Shown here: piece after piece, positions 50,819 to 58,436 of the stretch
How the letters are laid out: every line of letters begins with the position of its first letter
Numbering within the stretch: position 1 is the stretch's first letter
Origin: Deltaproteobacteria bacterium
Lineage (GTDB): Bacteria; Myxococcota_A; Polyangia; Polyangiales; JADJMO01
Length of the DNA stretch: 64,000 nt
NCBI GenBank assembly: GCA_025363655.1
Contig: JANYDK010000092.1
Location: forward strand, 62,001-126,000
Direction of reading: 5' to 3'
Notes under the pieces: generated by a model
Seen by the model: only the letters and a program-made list of their open reading frames with translations
Told to the model about the DNA's origin: nothing
Database searches by the model: none
Position numbers and translations under genes: made by a program

Positions 50819-52423
50819 TCACTTCTCGAACGGACGAATCTCCAGCGCAGGCTCGAGCTCGAGCTGTGACGCCATCACGCCGGTGCAGGCAACACGGTGT
50901 CGGCACGTCGCGCAGCCCGCGGGCTGCACGAGCTCTTGGCTGAAATAGAAGCGCATCGAGTCGGCAATCGAGCCCAGGGTGAGCTGCAATGGTGCATCCA
51001 CGCGAACATCTGGATGGTCTGCCATTCGAGGCACATGGCAGAACGGCACACCCAAGAGCGGCGCGACGGTCACCGATCGCGCGAGCTCGTCCATCGGCGC
51101 GGCGATCTCCGCGAATCGTTCGTGCTTCACGCGTGGCGGGGCGGCGACGAAGCTCGCGTCCCACCGCTCGCGCGCGAGCGCATGGAGCGCGTCGATCTGA
51201 TGCAGGTTCTGGCGCACCACGATGGTGTGGATCCAGATCCGACACCCGCGGGCTTGCAGGCGGTCGAGTCCGGCGAGCGTCGCGCGGAAAGCCCCTGATT
51301 TTCGCATCACCAGGTCATTCGTCGCCTCGTCGACTCCGTAGAGTGGAATGGCGACGTCGGTGAGACCAGCGTCGAGCAACGCATCGACAGTGCGCGGCGC
51401 TCCGAGGGGCACTCCCGTGGTCATCAGCTCCACACGCTCGATCCGCGTGCGGCGCAGCTCCGCGATCATCTCGGGGATTCCAGGATGCGAGAGGGGTTCG
51501 AAGCCGCCAATCGCCACTCGCTCCGGTTGGAAGTCGCGTTCCCGGATCGAGCGTAGGACTGCGTCCAGCTCACTGAAGACGTAGGCACGCGTCGTCTCTT
51601 CGCCGCAGAAGGTGCAGTTCGCGTAGCAAGGCGACGTGAGATAGATGAGGCCGCGTCGCTCGCGAAGCTCGCCGTCGAGATAGCGCACGAGCCGACCAAC
51701 CGGCAGGAGCTTCTGCCGGCCCGATTGCAAAGTCATGCGAATCAGGTGCGCGGTGCCGGCGAACAGAGGCTCGAGGTCCTCCTCGCACGCGAGCACGGCA
51801 TCGGTCATCGCGCCGAGCAGCTCGGCACCCGAGCCCGTCGCGACGACATCGGGGAGATGAATGGAGATGGAGTGCCCCGCAGCAAAGGGATTTCGACCGC
51901 CGAGCAACGGCCGAAGCCGGACTCGCAACGTTCGCCCCGCTCCGCGCGCGCTCAGATCGAAGGTCTGTTCGGCTACATGGGCGAGGCGAGCATCCTCGAG
52001 GCCAGCAGCGTTCAACCGACGCGCGAGCGCGATGGGCACGTCGACGTGCTCCGACGACGGGGCCACATGTTGGACCAGCTGCGCCGAAGCCTTGGAGCGC
52101 CGCAGCCCGTCGATCAGGGCATCCTCGATCTCCAAGAGATGCTCGCAAATCACGTCCACCAAGCGCATGTCGGGCTGCGACGAGCCGACGTAGCTGACAC
52201 CGAGCGCGCGACCTCGGCGATAGACGTCACGCCGCGCGCCATCGACATGGAGCCGAAGCTCGAGCTTGTCGTCCGCGGCGAAGGCGAGCGTGAATACCCG
52301 GTCGCCGTGATTGCGAAGAGTTGCCTCGCCAGGCGAGTGAAGGCCCCGAGCGAGGATGCGAGCGTTCATCGCCGCGAAGTGCTCCCGCATCACCGGTGTG
52401 AGCGGCAGCGCGGGTGAAGGCAT
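50819..52423 (-). CDS. Radical SAM protein with extra N-terminal domain and C-terminal Cys cluster
   Basis: 534 aa. The radical SAM motif CYANCTFC is at about residues 266-273. A region of about 250 residues precedes it, which is long for the family; it has no domain I can name. The C-terminus GCATCRHRVACTG (about 507-519) is a SPASM-like auxiliary-cluster candidate. Genes of this layout often modify peptides or thioether/sactipeptides, but no short precursor gene is visible within 500 bases on either side. A precursor could be shorter than the ORF cut-off. Transcribed away from the neighbouring helical-protein genes. Confidence 0.72.
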   Translation of the reverse strand: MPSPALPLTPVMREHFAAMNARILARGLHSPGEATLRNHGDRVFTLAFAADDKLELRLHVDGARRDVYRRGRALGVSYVGSSQPDMRLVDVICEHLLEIEDALIDGLRRSKASAQLVQHVAPSSEHVDVPIALARRLNAAGLEDARLAHVAEQTFDLSARGAGRTLRVRLRPLLGGRNPFAAGHSISIHLPDVVATGSGAELLGAMTDAVLACEEDLEPLFAGTAHLIRMTLQSGRQKLLPVGRLVRYLDGELRERRGLIYLTSPCYANCTFCGEETTRAYVFSELDAVLRSIRERDFQPERVAIGGFEPLSHPGIPEMIAELRRTRIERVELMTTGVPLGAPRTVDALLDAGLTDVAIPLYGVDEATNDLVMRKSGAFRATLAGLDRLQARGCRIWIHTIVVRQNLHQIDALHALARERWDASFVAAPPRVKHERFAEIAAPMDELARSVTVAPLLGVPFCHVPRMADHPDVRVDAPLQLTLGSIADSMRFYFSQELVQPAGCATCRHRVACTGVMASQLELEPALEIRPFEK

Positions 52424-52503
52424 GTGCTCAATCTAGGCGGCCGAGCTTCGCCTTGCACGAAGCGATGTGCCCGCGCGTGGCGGCAGCCGTTTGCCGGGCG
52501 GAT

Positions 52504-52515
52504 ATTTTCGAAAAT
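52504..52515. promoter_or_regulatory. 12-bp palindrome upstream of the radical SAM gene
   Basis: ATTTTCGAAAAT is a perfect AT-rich palindrome about 80 bases upstream of the ATG at 52423, which is unusual in this GC-rich DNA. A second inverted repeat (CCTCGAT/ATCGAGG, 52537-52552) follows. Both are possible operator sites. Confidence 0.35.
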
Positions 52516-52593
52516 GGAAAGGCTTGCCGCGAAATTCCTCGATGGATCGAGGGCCAGGCGAAAGGAGCGAACGAGGCGAACCTGATCCGAACC

Positions 52594-53343
52594 TCACCCC
52601 CGCTCCATCACCTCGCGCACCACCTCGGGCCGCCTCCGAAATGCGAACCGCGCCGCCACCCTCACTTCCCGGATCGCCTCCGCCATCGCCACCAGCGCAT
52701 CGTCGCGCCGATCGAGGGCAGCTCGCGCCTCCGTCGACAACTGACGCGCGGCACGCGGCGCGACCTTCAACTCCGAAGCCATCGCGCCCGCGGTGTCGAG
52801 GATCTCCGAATCCCCGGCAGATTGGAGAACGGCATCGAGGTCCGCGCGTGGGAGCTGCCGCGCCAGCTCGACCAAGAGCGCCAGGCGCATCGCCAACGTC
52901 GCCGAGGAGTCGCGCCAGTGGAGCTTGGCCATCGGCTGCAGCGCAGCGCGGAGCGACTCCGACTTGCTGGCGTGCCAGCGCAGGACGTCGAGGAGCTCGT
53001 CGGACACCTCCTTCGCGCGGCGACGAAGGGCCGCTGGCTCGTGAGTCGCGTCGTGTGCGCCGAGGTAGCGCGCGTGCTCCTCGCGCACCGAGGCGACCCA
53101 AGCGCGAATCCGCTCGGCCATTGGCTTGGACACGATCGCGCTAGCTTCCTCGGCCTCCGCCGCACGCCGCTCGCAAAAATCGGCGACGGCCAGCGCCTCG
53201 GCAAGAAGCGCCGCGAGGGGCCTCCGCAGCCGCGCTCGCCCGCTCGGGAGGCGCGCGAAGGAGACAGAGGCACTCGTTGCGCCGTCAGGCAGAGAGGACA
53301 AATGAACCTGGCCGCGTTCTTTTTGAACCATCGACACGGTCAA
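52594..53343 (-). CDS. Helical protein, paralogue of the 53395-54309 product
   Basis: 249 aa, all-helical, Arg/Ala-rich, no signal peptide. I do not recognise a named family. The C-terminal part MAEAIREVRVAARFAFRRR resembles the neighbouring protein's LQAWVDLVREAARFVFRDQ, and SDELLDVLRWH resembles RRELLATMRWV. The two are therefore likely paralogues. They are adjacent, 51 bases apart, and on the same strand. No motif points to an activity; a DNA-binding or structural role is possible but unsupported. Confidence 0.5.
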   Translation of the reverse strand: MTVSMVQKERGQVHLSSLPDGATSASVSFARLPSGRARLRRPLAALLAEALAVADFCERRAAEAEEASAIVSKPMAERIRAWVASVREEHARYLGAHDATHEPAALRRRAKEVSDELLDVLRWHASKSESLRAALQPMAKLHWRDSSATLAMRLALLVELARQLPRADLDAVLQSAGDSEILDTAGAMASELKVAPRAARQLSTEARAALDRRDDALVAMAEAIREVRVAARFAFRRRPEVVREVMERG

Positions 53344-53394
53344 TCAAACCACAGTAGGTTTTCCAAGTCACGCGGGTGCGTTCTATTTTAGATG

Positions 53395-54309
53395 TCATGG
53401 GTTCTTAGATCCGGCATGCGGATTCGGGCTCACGACGCTTTGCATGCGTGGCGGGGACCCTTCGGAGGGGTCCACCGACGCATCTGGCTCCTGACGTCGG
53501 CGTTGGCGACGCTCGTGGCGGCTCCCCGCCTGCCGAGCGAGCGCAGGTTGATCGCGAAAGACGAAGCGAGCCGCCTCGCGCACGAGGTCGACCCAGGCTT
53601 GGAGCTTTGCGAGCACCGCGTTGCGCCCGCCGTAGGCCGCCTTCTGCGGCTCGCTCAACGTCGGCATCGGTGGGATGAGCCGTATCTCGTCCGCGAGGCT
53701 CGGCGCCTCGTCGATCAAGCGCGCATCGAAGCCGCCGACGTCCGCGAGACGCTTGCGATGACGCCGCGCGAGACTCGCGAAGTCGTCGAGCTGAAGCGCG
53801 AGGACGTCCATCGCTTCGCCCTCGTGTCGGTGTGCGTGCTCGAAGGACGCGAGGTTGCGCGCGCCCTCGTCGCGGACGTCGTCTCCCAGCACCCAGCGCA
53901 TCGTCGCCAGCAGCTCACGTCGGACGAAACGACCGCGCGCGAGCAGCGCTTCGGAGCGCGTCGGCACCTTCGCCGACGCACGCGGCGTCGTGGCGAGGAC
54001 GGCAGCCTGCGCGCGAAGGACCTCGCCTTCGAGCGCGCGAATCTTCTCGCCAGCCAACTTCGGCACGCGATCAGCGACGACGTCGAATCCACGCCGCGTC
54101 ACCGCTCCGGTGCGTCCGTCGACGACGCTCTGCCAATGCCGATCGAAGAACGCGGCGAGCTCGACCGCTTCGGCGAGGTAGACGTGGAGCGGGACGGAGA
54201 GCTTGGGCTCCGCGTGCGGGACGGGCTCGGGCGGCTTGGCCTTGTGAGTCGTCTTCGACTTCGGCTTGGTCGTGGGGGGCGTTTTCGGCTTCTTCGATCG
54301 CGCGGGCAT
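53395..54309 (-). CDS. Helical protein with basic Lys/Pro N-terminus
   Basis: 304 aa. The first 45 residues are Lys/Pro/Ala-rich (ARSKKPKTPPTTKPKSKTTH), reminiscent of nucleic-acid-binding tails seen in many myxobacterial proteins. The rest is helical, with GVxRRELL-like and REAARFVFRDQP segments shared with the gene downstream. The ATG at 54309 begins this basic tail. The frame is open to 54387 but is less coding-like there. The next gene on this strand starts at 53343. No named family. Confidence 0.5.
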   Translation of the reverse strand: MPARSKKPKTPPTTKPKSKTTHKAKPPEPVPHAEPKLSVPLHVYLAEAVELAAFFDRHWQSVVDGRTGAVTRRGFDVVADRVPKLAGEKIRALEGEVLRAQAAVLATTPRASAKVPTRSEALLARGRFVRRELLATMRWVLGDDVRDEGARNLASFEHAHRHEGEAMDVLALQLDDFASLARRHRKRLADVGGFDARLIDEAPSLADEIRLIPPMPTLSEPQKAAYGGRNAVLAKLQAWVDLVREAARFVFRDQPALARQAGSRHERRQRRRQEPDASVDPSEGSPPRMQSVVSPNPHAGSKNP

Positions 54310-54412
54310 GGCGAGTGAAGAGTAGCGGGTCGGCGAACCGGTGACTGACGCGTGCGGCTGATTTAGGTCGGAGGCTTCGGTCGTCAATTCGGCGTGCCCA
54401 GCACCACTGGCA

Positions 54413-54521
54413 GGGCGACGACTCGATGGATACCGCAGCGTCTCTCTGGATGCGCTTGACGAGCGGCATGCTCCGCTCGTTCATGGGCGACGACTCGATG
54501 GATACCGCAGCGTCTCTCTGG
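54413..54521. repeat. 37-bp perfect direct repeat around a short dyad
   Basis: The 37 bases at 54413-54449 are repeated exactly at 54485-54521. The 35 bases between them contain a perfect 8-bp inverted repeat (ACGAGCGG at 54459-54466 and CCGCTCGT at 54473-54480). The pair lies between two divergent genes. No cas gene is nearby and the repeat ends do not look like a CRISPR repeat, so I only report the repeat. Confidence 0.75.
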
Positions 54522-54557
54522 GGTGTCGAATGAGTCTCTGCGCTATGCTCGCCTCGC

Positions 54558-55664
54558 ATGCTCGCACAGCTCGAGATCGAGGGACTTCGTGGGTTGAGCA
54601 GGAGCTCGATCGATGGATTTGCTCCGCTTACATTCTTGGTCGGACCAAACGGTTGCGGGAAGTCGACTGTGTTGGAGGCGGCTGGGGTCGCGTGCGCTGG
54701 AGGCGACGCCGCCAAGGCGTTCCGAGCGCTGGCATCGCGCGAATGGCTCGGTCTGGACGGGATGGTGAAGTGGTTTGGCTCGAAGCCGTCCGCGGCAATT
54801 CACGCGAGTTGGATCGAATCCGACGGACTGACGCAATCGATCAAGGTCACCTCACGAACTACGGTACGAGTAGGAGAGCCCATCCGAGGCAAGCTGCTGC
54901 AGGCCGCACGGATCGAAGGCGCCACCGGCGAGTTCGACTCATTCTCGGTGAGAATGGAAGGCGAGCGTCACCTTCCGAACAACTCGACCGGGATGTTCGT
55001 CCTCGATGGCTACTCGCTCGTCGATGAAGACGGATTCGCAGGATGGAACGATGGCCATCAGGAGAAGCAGCCCTTCTCAATGCAGAAGGCCACGGTCGAA
55101 CGCCCGGCGGGCGCAAAGCGACGTCTGAACGCGCCACGCTTCTCGAGTCAGCTTCGTAGCGCCCTGACAGCGATCAAACAAGCGGTCTGGTACGACGACT
55201 TCTTCGAGTACCTCAAGGTGGTGCGACCGAACCTCCTATCCATCGAGAGCATCGCCGTTGGCGAACGCGACGAGCCCCACATGTTCGAGGGACCTCCCCG
55301 CGTGAACTATCCCATCGCATACGCGGGCGACGGCTTCCGGCGTGCGCTTCTACTCGCGGCGACGCTTGCGGAAGCGAAGGGCGGCATTGCGGCGCTGGAC
55401 GAGCCGGAGGCGTACGCTCACCCCCGCATGCATGACGCCATCGCTCGAATGCTTCGGAGGGCCATCGACGACGGCACGCAGGTACTGATCGCAACGCACA
55501 GCCTCGAGTTCGTCGAAAAAGTCCTCGAGTCCTTCAAGGGTGATCCGGAACGCACCTCCGTGCTTGGCTTACGCCGGATCGATGGCGCAATCGACGCGCT
55601 CGTCGTCGAGGGCCCTGATGCGTATCGGCGTGTCGTGGAGCTTTCGGACGATCTGAGGCTGTGA
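54558..55664 (+). CDS. AAA ATPase of the OLD/AAA_15/AAA_21 type (possible defence ATPase)
   Basis: 368 aa. Walker A GPNGCGKST is at 29-37, Walker B LDEPEAYAHP at about 280-289, and the H-loop IATHS at 311-315. GDGFRRALLLAATL just before Walker B stands where the ABC signature lies. The helicase-like TOPRIM half of OLD proteins is missing here but is encoded by the next gene, which overlaps by four bases. Codon use is visibly less GC-rich than in flanking genes, a hint of transfer. It could be the ATPase subunit of a two-gene system like PARIS or a split OLD nuclease. Confidence 0.78.
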   Translation: MLAQLEIEGLRGLSRSSIDGFAPLTFLVGPNGCGKSTVLEAAGVACAGGDAAKAFRALASREWLGLDGMVKWFGSKPSAAIHASWIESDGLTQSIKVTSRTTVRVGEPIRGKLLQAARIEGATGEFDSFSVRMEGERHLPNNSTGMFVLDGYSLVDEDGFAGWNDGHQEKQPFSMQKATVERPAGAKRRLNAPRFSSQLRSALTAIKQAVWYDDFFEYLKVVRPNLLSIESIAVGERDEPHMFEGPPRVNYPIAYAGDGFRRALLLAATLAEAKGGIAALDEPEAYAHPRMHDAIARMLRRAIDDGTQVLIATHSLEFVEKVLESFKGDPERTSVLGLRRIDGAIDALVVEGPDAYRRVVELSDDLRL

Positions 55665-56377
55665 TGATTGAGCGCGCCTGCATCGTCGAAGGGCCGGACG
55701 ATCTTGCAGTACTTCGAGAATATGTCCGCACGCTGGGGCATGACCATCGGCCCATCAAGGGCGCTCCCCGCGAGTTCGAGGTCGTGGCTTCCGGCTGGCG
55801 CACGCGCTTCCTCAACGCGCAGGGCAAGGAGAAACTTGCCCAACGTTCGTTGGATGCCGCGACGGCCAGCCAGCGTCCTGAAAATCTCGTCGTGTGCTTC
55901 GACCCCGATGGCAAGGACACACAGCACGAGTTCGAGTTCTTCCTGGACGGCCTCCGGGCGGAGGAATGTCATGTCACCATCAACTCAGGTCATGTCACGG
56001 CGACCACCAAGCGCAAGCAGCGCCTAGTAATCCAACCTGCCCCATGGCGTTCGGCGACTGAGGAATCATTCGACGGACTCGATGCAACCCGCAACCTCGA
56101 ACGCATCTTGATCAGCGGAATTCTGACAGGGTGTCGAAGCGAACCCGATTGCGAGGTACTGCTAGCTGCTGCCACGAAGGCGACTGAAGTCATTCACTCT
56201 GCGATCCCCAAACACGATTGGAAGCGGGCATTTCGGATTTTCGGAGCGGCAATCAAACCTGACGCCGAAAGCTTTGCCGAAGGGCTGATGCAGCACAGCA
56301 CTTTCGGTAAGCACGCACGACGGGCCGTCGAACAGAGCGAGGCTGGCCGAGTCATCCGCGAATTGCTGAGCACCTGA
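55661..56377 (+). CDS. TOPRIM/DUF3226-like nuclease partner of the ATPase
   Basis: 238 aa. The TOPRIM Glu is in CIVEGPDDLAVL (Glu 10) and the Asp pair in VVCFDPDGKD (Asp 81, Asp 83), a fold used to bind metal and cut nucleic acid. The remaining helical half (about 125-238) has no recognised domain. The start is GTG at 55661 overlapping the ATPase stop (GTGA), or ATG at 55664. ATPase-TOPRIM pairs with overlapping frames are found in anti-phage systems. It is AT-richer than average for the window. Ends 26 bases before the convergent membrane-protein stop. Confidence 0.7.
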   Translation: MMIERACIVEGPDDLAVLREYVRTLGHDHRPIKGAPREFEVVASGWRTRFLNAQGKEKLAQRSLDAATASQRPENLVVCFDPDGKDTQHEFEFFLDGLRAEECHVTINSGHVTATTKRKQRLVIQPAPWRSATEESFDGLDATRNLERILISGILTGCRSEPDCEVLLAAATKATEVIHSAIPKHDWKRAFRIFGAAIKPDAESFAEGLMQHSTFGKHARRAVEQSEAGRVIRELLST

Positions 56378-56403
56378 GCCGCGAATTTGCGTTCGCTTCA
56401 TCG

Positions 56404-56670
56404 TCACGTTCGCGCTGCCGCCTTCGGCAAACGCCGCATCCACCCACGAATACGGAGAACCACGCCGCTCGCGAACCCCAAAATCGCGAGCGCGGCGACC
56501 ACCACCCCACCGAACGCAATCCACCGATACCACCCACAAAACCCCGGCGATTCGATCTCTCCACACACCCGCACGTTGAGCGCCATCAGCCCTCCGAACA
56601 GGACATAGACACAAGCTCCGATCACGAAGCCAATCACCGACCCGCCCACCAGTCCAATGCGACGCTTCAC
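56404..56670 (-). CDS. Two-helix membrane protein, possible immunity protein
   Basis: 88 aa. Two hydrophobic helices (LVGGSVIGFVIGACVYVLFG and WIAFGGVVVAALAILGFASG) with a short outer loop containing two Cys (CGEIESPGFC), and a basic C-terminal tail. The GTG at 56670 overlaps the stop of the preceding gene (GTGA), so it is translated from the same message. Its size and coupling to a possible hydrolase suggest an immunity or export partner. No family recognised. Confidence 0.55.
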   Translation of the reverse strand: MKRRIGLVGGSVIGFVIGACVYVLFGGLMALNVRVCGEIESPGFCGWYRWIAFGGVVVAALAILGFASGVVLRIRGWMRRLPKAAART

Positions 56671-57467
56671 GGCGCACCCGCTGTCTTGCTGCACTTCTCC
56701 TCGATGTCGGCGACGACGACGTGGCAGTCATTGAGCGCCGGGAACCAGCGACCTTCCGGCTTGCCGATCGCGAGCTCCTTGTCGACGCAGTCTTCGTCGA
56801 GATCCGGACGCGGCGTGCAGACGCTCTCGACCAGATTCGACTCGCCGGTGTGGTCGACCAGCTCGGTCTTGCCGAGGAAGCCACCGGACGAAGGGCCGTC
56901 CTTGTCGTCATGCCCGGGGATCTTGCCACCGGCGATGCCCATGCCCGCCTCCTTCGTCGTCGTCTTGAGCCATCGATGCGGGATGCCGAGGTCACGGACC
57001 ACGATGATGTCGGCAGGACGCTCACAGAGCTCGACGCCCTTCTTCTCGGAGGTCACGGGAGCAAGCTTGGGTATGGCCTCGTAGCGCTTCGAGAGCTCAC
57101 CCTCGATGTCGGCGAGCTTCTGCTTGTCGGCGCCGGTGGTGCCGCTCGGGTCCTTCATCATGCGGAGGCGAAGTGCGTCGCCTTCACGCTCGAGCATCCC
57201 GATCGGCCAGGAGCCGACATTGAGGCTCATTTTCGCATCCGTGCTCGACGTCCCGGTGGTGACCGTCGTCGACGTCGTCGCCGCCGATGGCTTCGCCATC
57301 AGATACGCGGCCGCGGGGTTGATGCCCCCTGTCGGCGCCGGCGCCGCATCGAGATTCACGGCAGGCTTCTTCGCCTCCACCGTCTTCGGGGTCTTCGGGG
57401 ATGGAGGGGGAGGCTCGTCGATGGGCGTGTAGAGCTTGGGTGCAACGCTGGAGATGGGATCGGCCAT
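56667..57467 (-). CDS. Pro-rich protein with a papain-like (LRAT/permuted) hydrolase-like C-terminus
   Basis: 266 aa, no signal peptide. The first 60 residues are Pro/Thr-rich (PIDEPPPPSPKTPKTVEAKK). The C-terminal half reads LGIPHRWLKTTTKEAGMG, later DLDEDCVDKELAIGKPEGRW, then NDCHVVVADIEEKC. His-then-Cys in an NDC(H)xxV setting is reminiscent of circularly permuted papain-like enzymes (the NCxxF motif of the LRAT class). I recall this set of motifs at the C-termini of RHS-type toxins; I cannot verify that here. A secreted or delivered effector with a coupled membrane partner is my best guess. ATG at 57467. Confidence 0.5.
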   Translation of the reverse strand: MADPISSVAPKLYTPIDEPPPPSPKTPKTVEAKKPAVNLDAAPAPTGGINPAAAYLMAKPSAATTSTTVTTGTSSTDAKMSLNVGSWPIGMLEREGDALRLRMMKDPSGTTGADKQKLADIEGELSKRYEAIPKLAPVTSEKKGVELCERPADIIVVRDLGIPHRWLKTTTKEAGMGIAGGKIPGHDDKDGPSSGGFLGKTELVDHTGESNLVESVCTPRPDLDEDCVDKELAIGKPEGRWFPALNDCHVVVADIEEKCSKTAGAP

Positions 57468-57548
57468 GGAGAGGTGTCGACTCCACCGCCGCGCGAGTTG
57501 CGTCGACGGCGCCGTAAACCTCCGCGGTGACGCCCGCAACGATCCGAC

Positions 57549-58436
57549 TCAGCGGCTCTTCGCCCGCTTCTTCACCGCCGCCGGCTTCTTCGCGCGCTTC
57601 CCGACCGTCGCCGACTTCTTCACCCGCGGCTTCACCGACGTCTCCGTCCCCACCTCGGTCTCCACGTCGATCCCGAACACATCCCCAAACGCGTCCGCCT
57701 CAATCACGCGCCCTGCCGCTTCGCCCGCCTTCTTCCCCTTGCCTGACACCGCCCCCACGACCTTCGCCTTCACGGCCTTCGTCACCAACTCCTCGGGATC
57801 CAGACCGCGCAGCGCGAAAAGCAGCTTCGGATCGCTGTCGAGCCGCACGCCAATGCCATACAGCGCCGCCGCGAGGTGCTTGCACAGCACAGCCCCGTCG
57901 GGACACGAGCAATCCATCTCGAGGTGGTCGGGTTCAGGGAAGAGTCCTGTCTTCCCATCGGTGACGATCTTCATCAGCTCGTCCGAGAGCTGACCGCCGA
58001 GCAGATCGACCACCGACGTCACCTCTCCCGCACACCTCTCGACAATCGCCAGCAGCCGCTTCGGTGGCAGTCGCGCAATCCCGATTTTGATCTCGTAGAG
58101 CTCCGACCCCATCACCCGCGCACGAATGGCGCCGCCGACGAGCCGCAAATCGATCACCGCCCCGCCGCGCAAATACGTGCGCCCGCGCGGCAATCGATTG
58201 GCGAAGTCGCTGTAGCGCTCGAGGTTGTCGCACCACGATCGTCCCCAAAACGTCTTTGCGACCTTGGTCCCGGTCGCGCGCACCGGCTCGAGGGTCTCGC
58301 CCTTCTTCTTCAGCTCGGTCGTCGCCCGCGCTGCATCGCGGCCGCGCTCGGCCTTCGACACGTACGCCGGGAATTCACCCCAGCCGCCACCGCCGCCGCC
58401 GTATCCGTAGTAGCTACTTCGCCTCGCGCGCGCCAT
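57549..58436 (-). CDS. SWIM zinc-finger protein (SNF2 partner)
   Basis: 295 aa. The SWIM motif CSC-x6-CxH is at about residues 176-187 (MDCSCPDGAVLCKHLAAALYGIG). A Gly/Tyr-rich N-terminus and a Lys/Ala-rich tail with AKKPAAVKKRAKSR flank it. SWIM proteins of this kind are encoded next to SNF2-type helicases in many bacteria and probably bind DNA with them. Here the helicase stop codon (TGA 58439-58437) directly abuts this ATG (58436) with no bases between, so the two are translationally coupled. Confidence 0.85.
   Translation of the reverse strand: MARARRSSYYGYGGGGGGWGEFPAYVSKAERGRDAARATTELKKKGETLEPVRATGTKVAKTFWGRSWCDNLERYSDFANRLPRGRTYLRGGAVIDLRLVGGAIRARVMGSELYEIKIGIARLPPKRLLAIVERCAGEVTSVVDLLGGQLSDELMKIVTDGKTGLFPEPDHLEMDCSCPDGAVLCKHLAAALYGIGVRLDSDPKLLFALRGLDPEELVTKAVKAKVVGAVSGKGKKAGEAAGRVIEADAFGDVFGIDVETEVGTETSVKPRVKKSATVGKRAKKPAAVKKRAKSR

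Noticed and set aside
54413-54521. CRISPR array
   Set aside because: Only two repeats, spacer with its own inverted repeat, no cas genes, no typical repeat end. Kept as a plain direct repeat.
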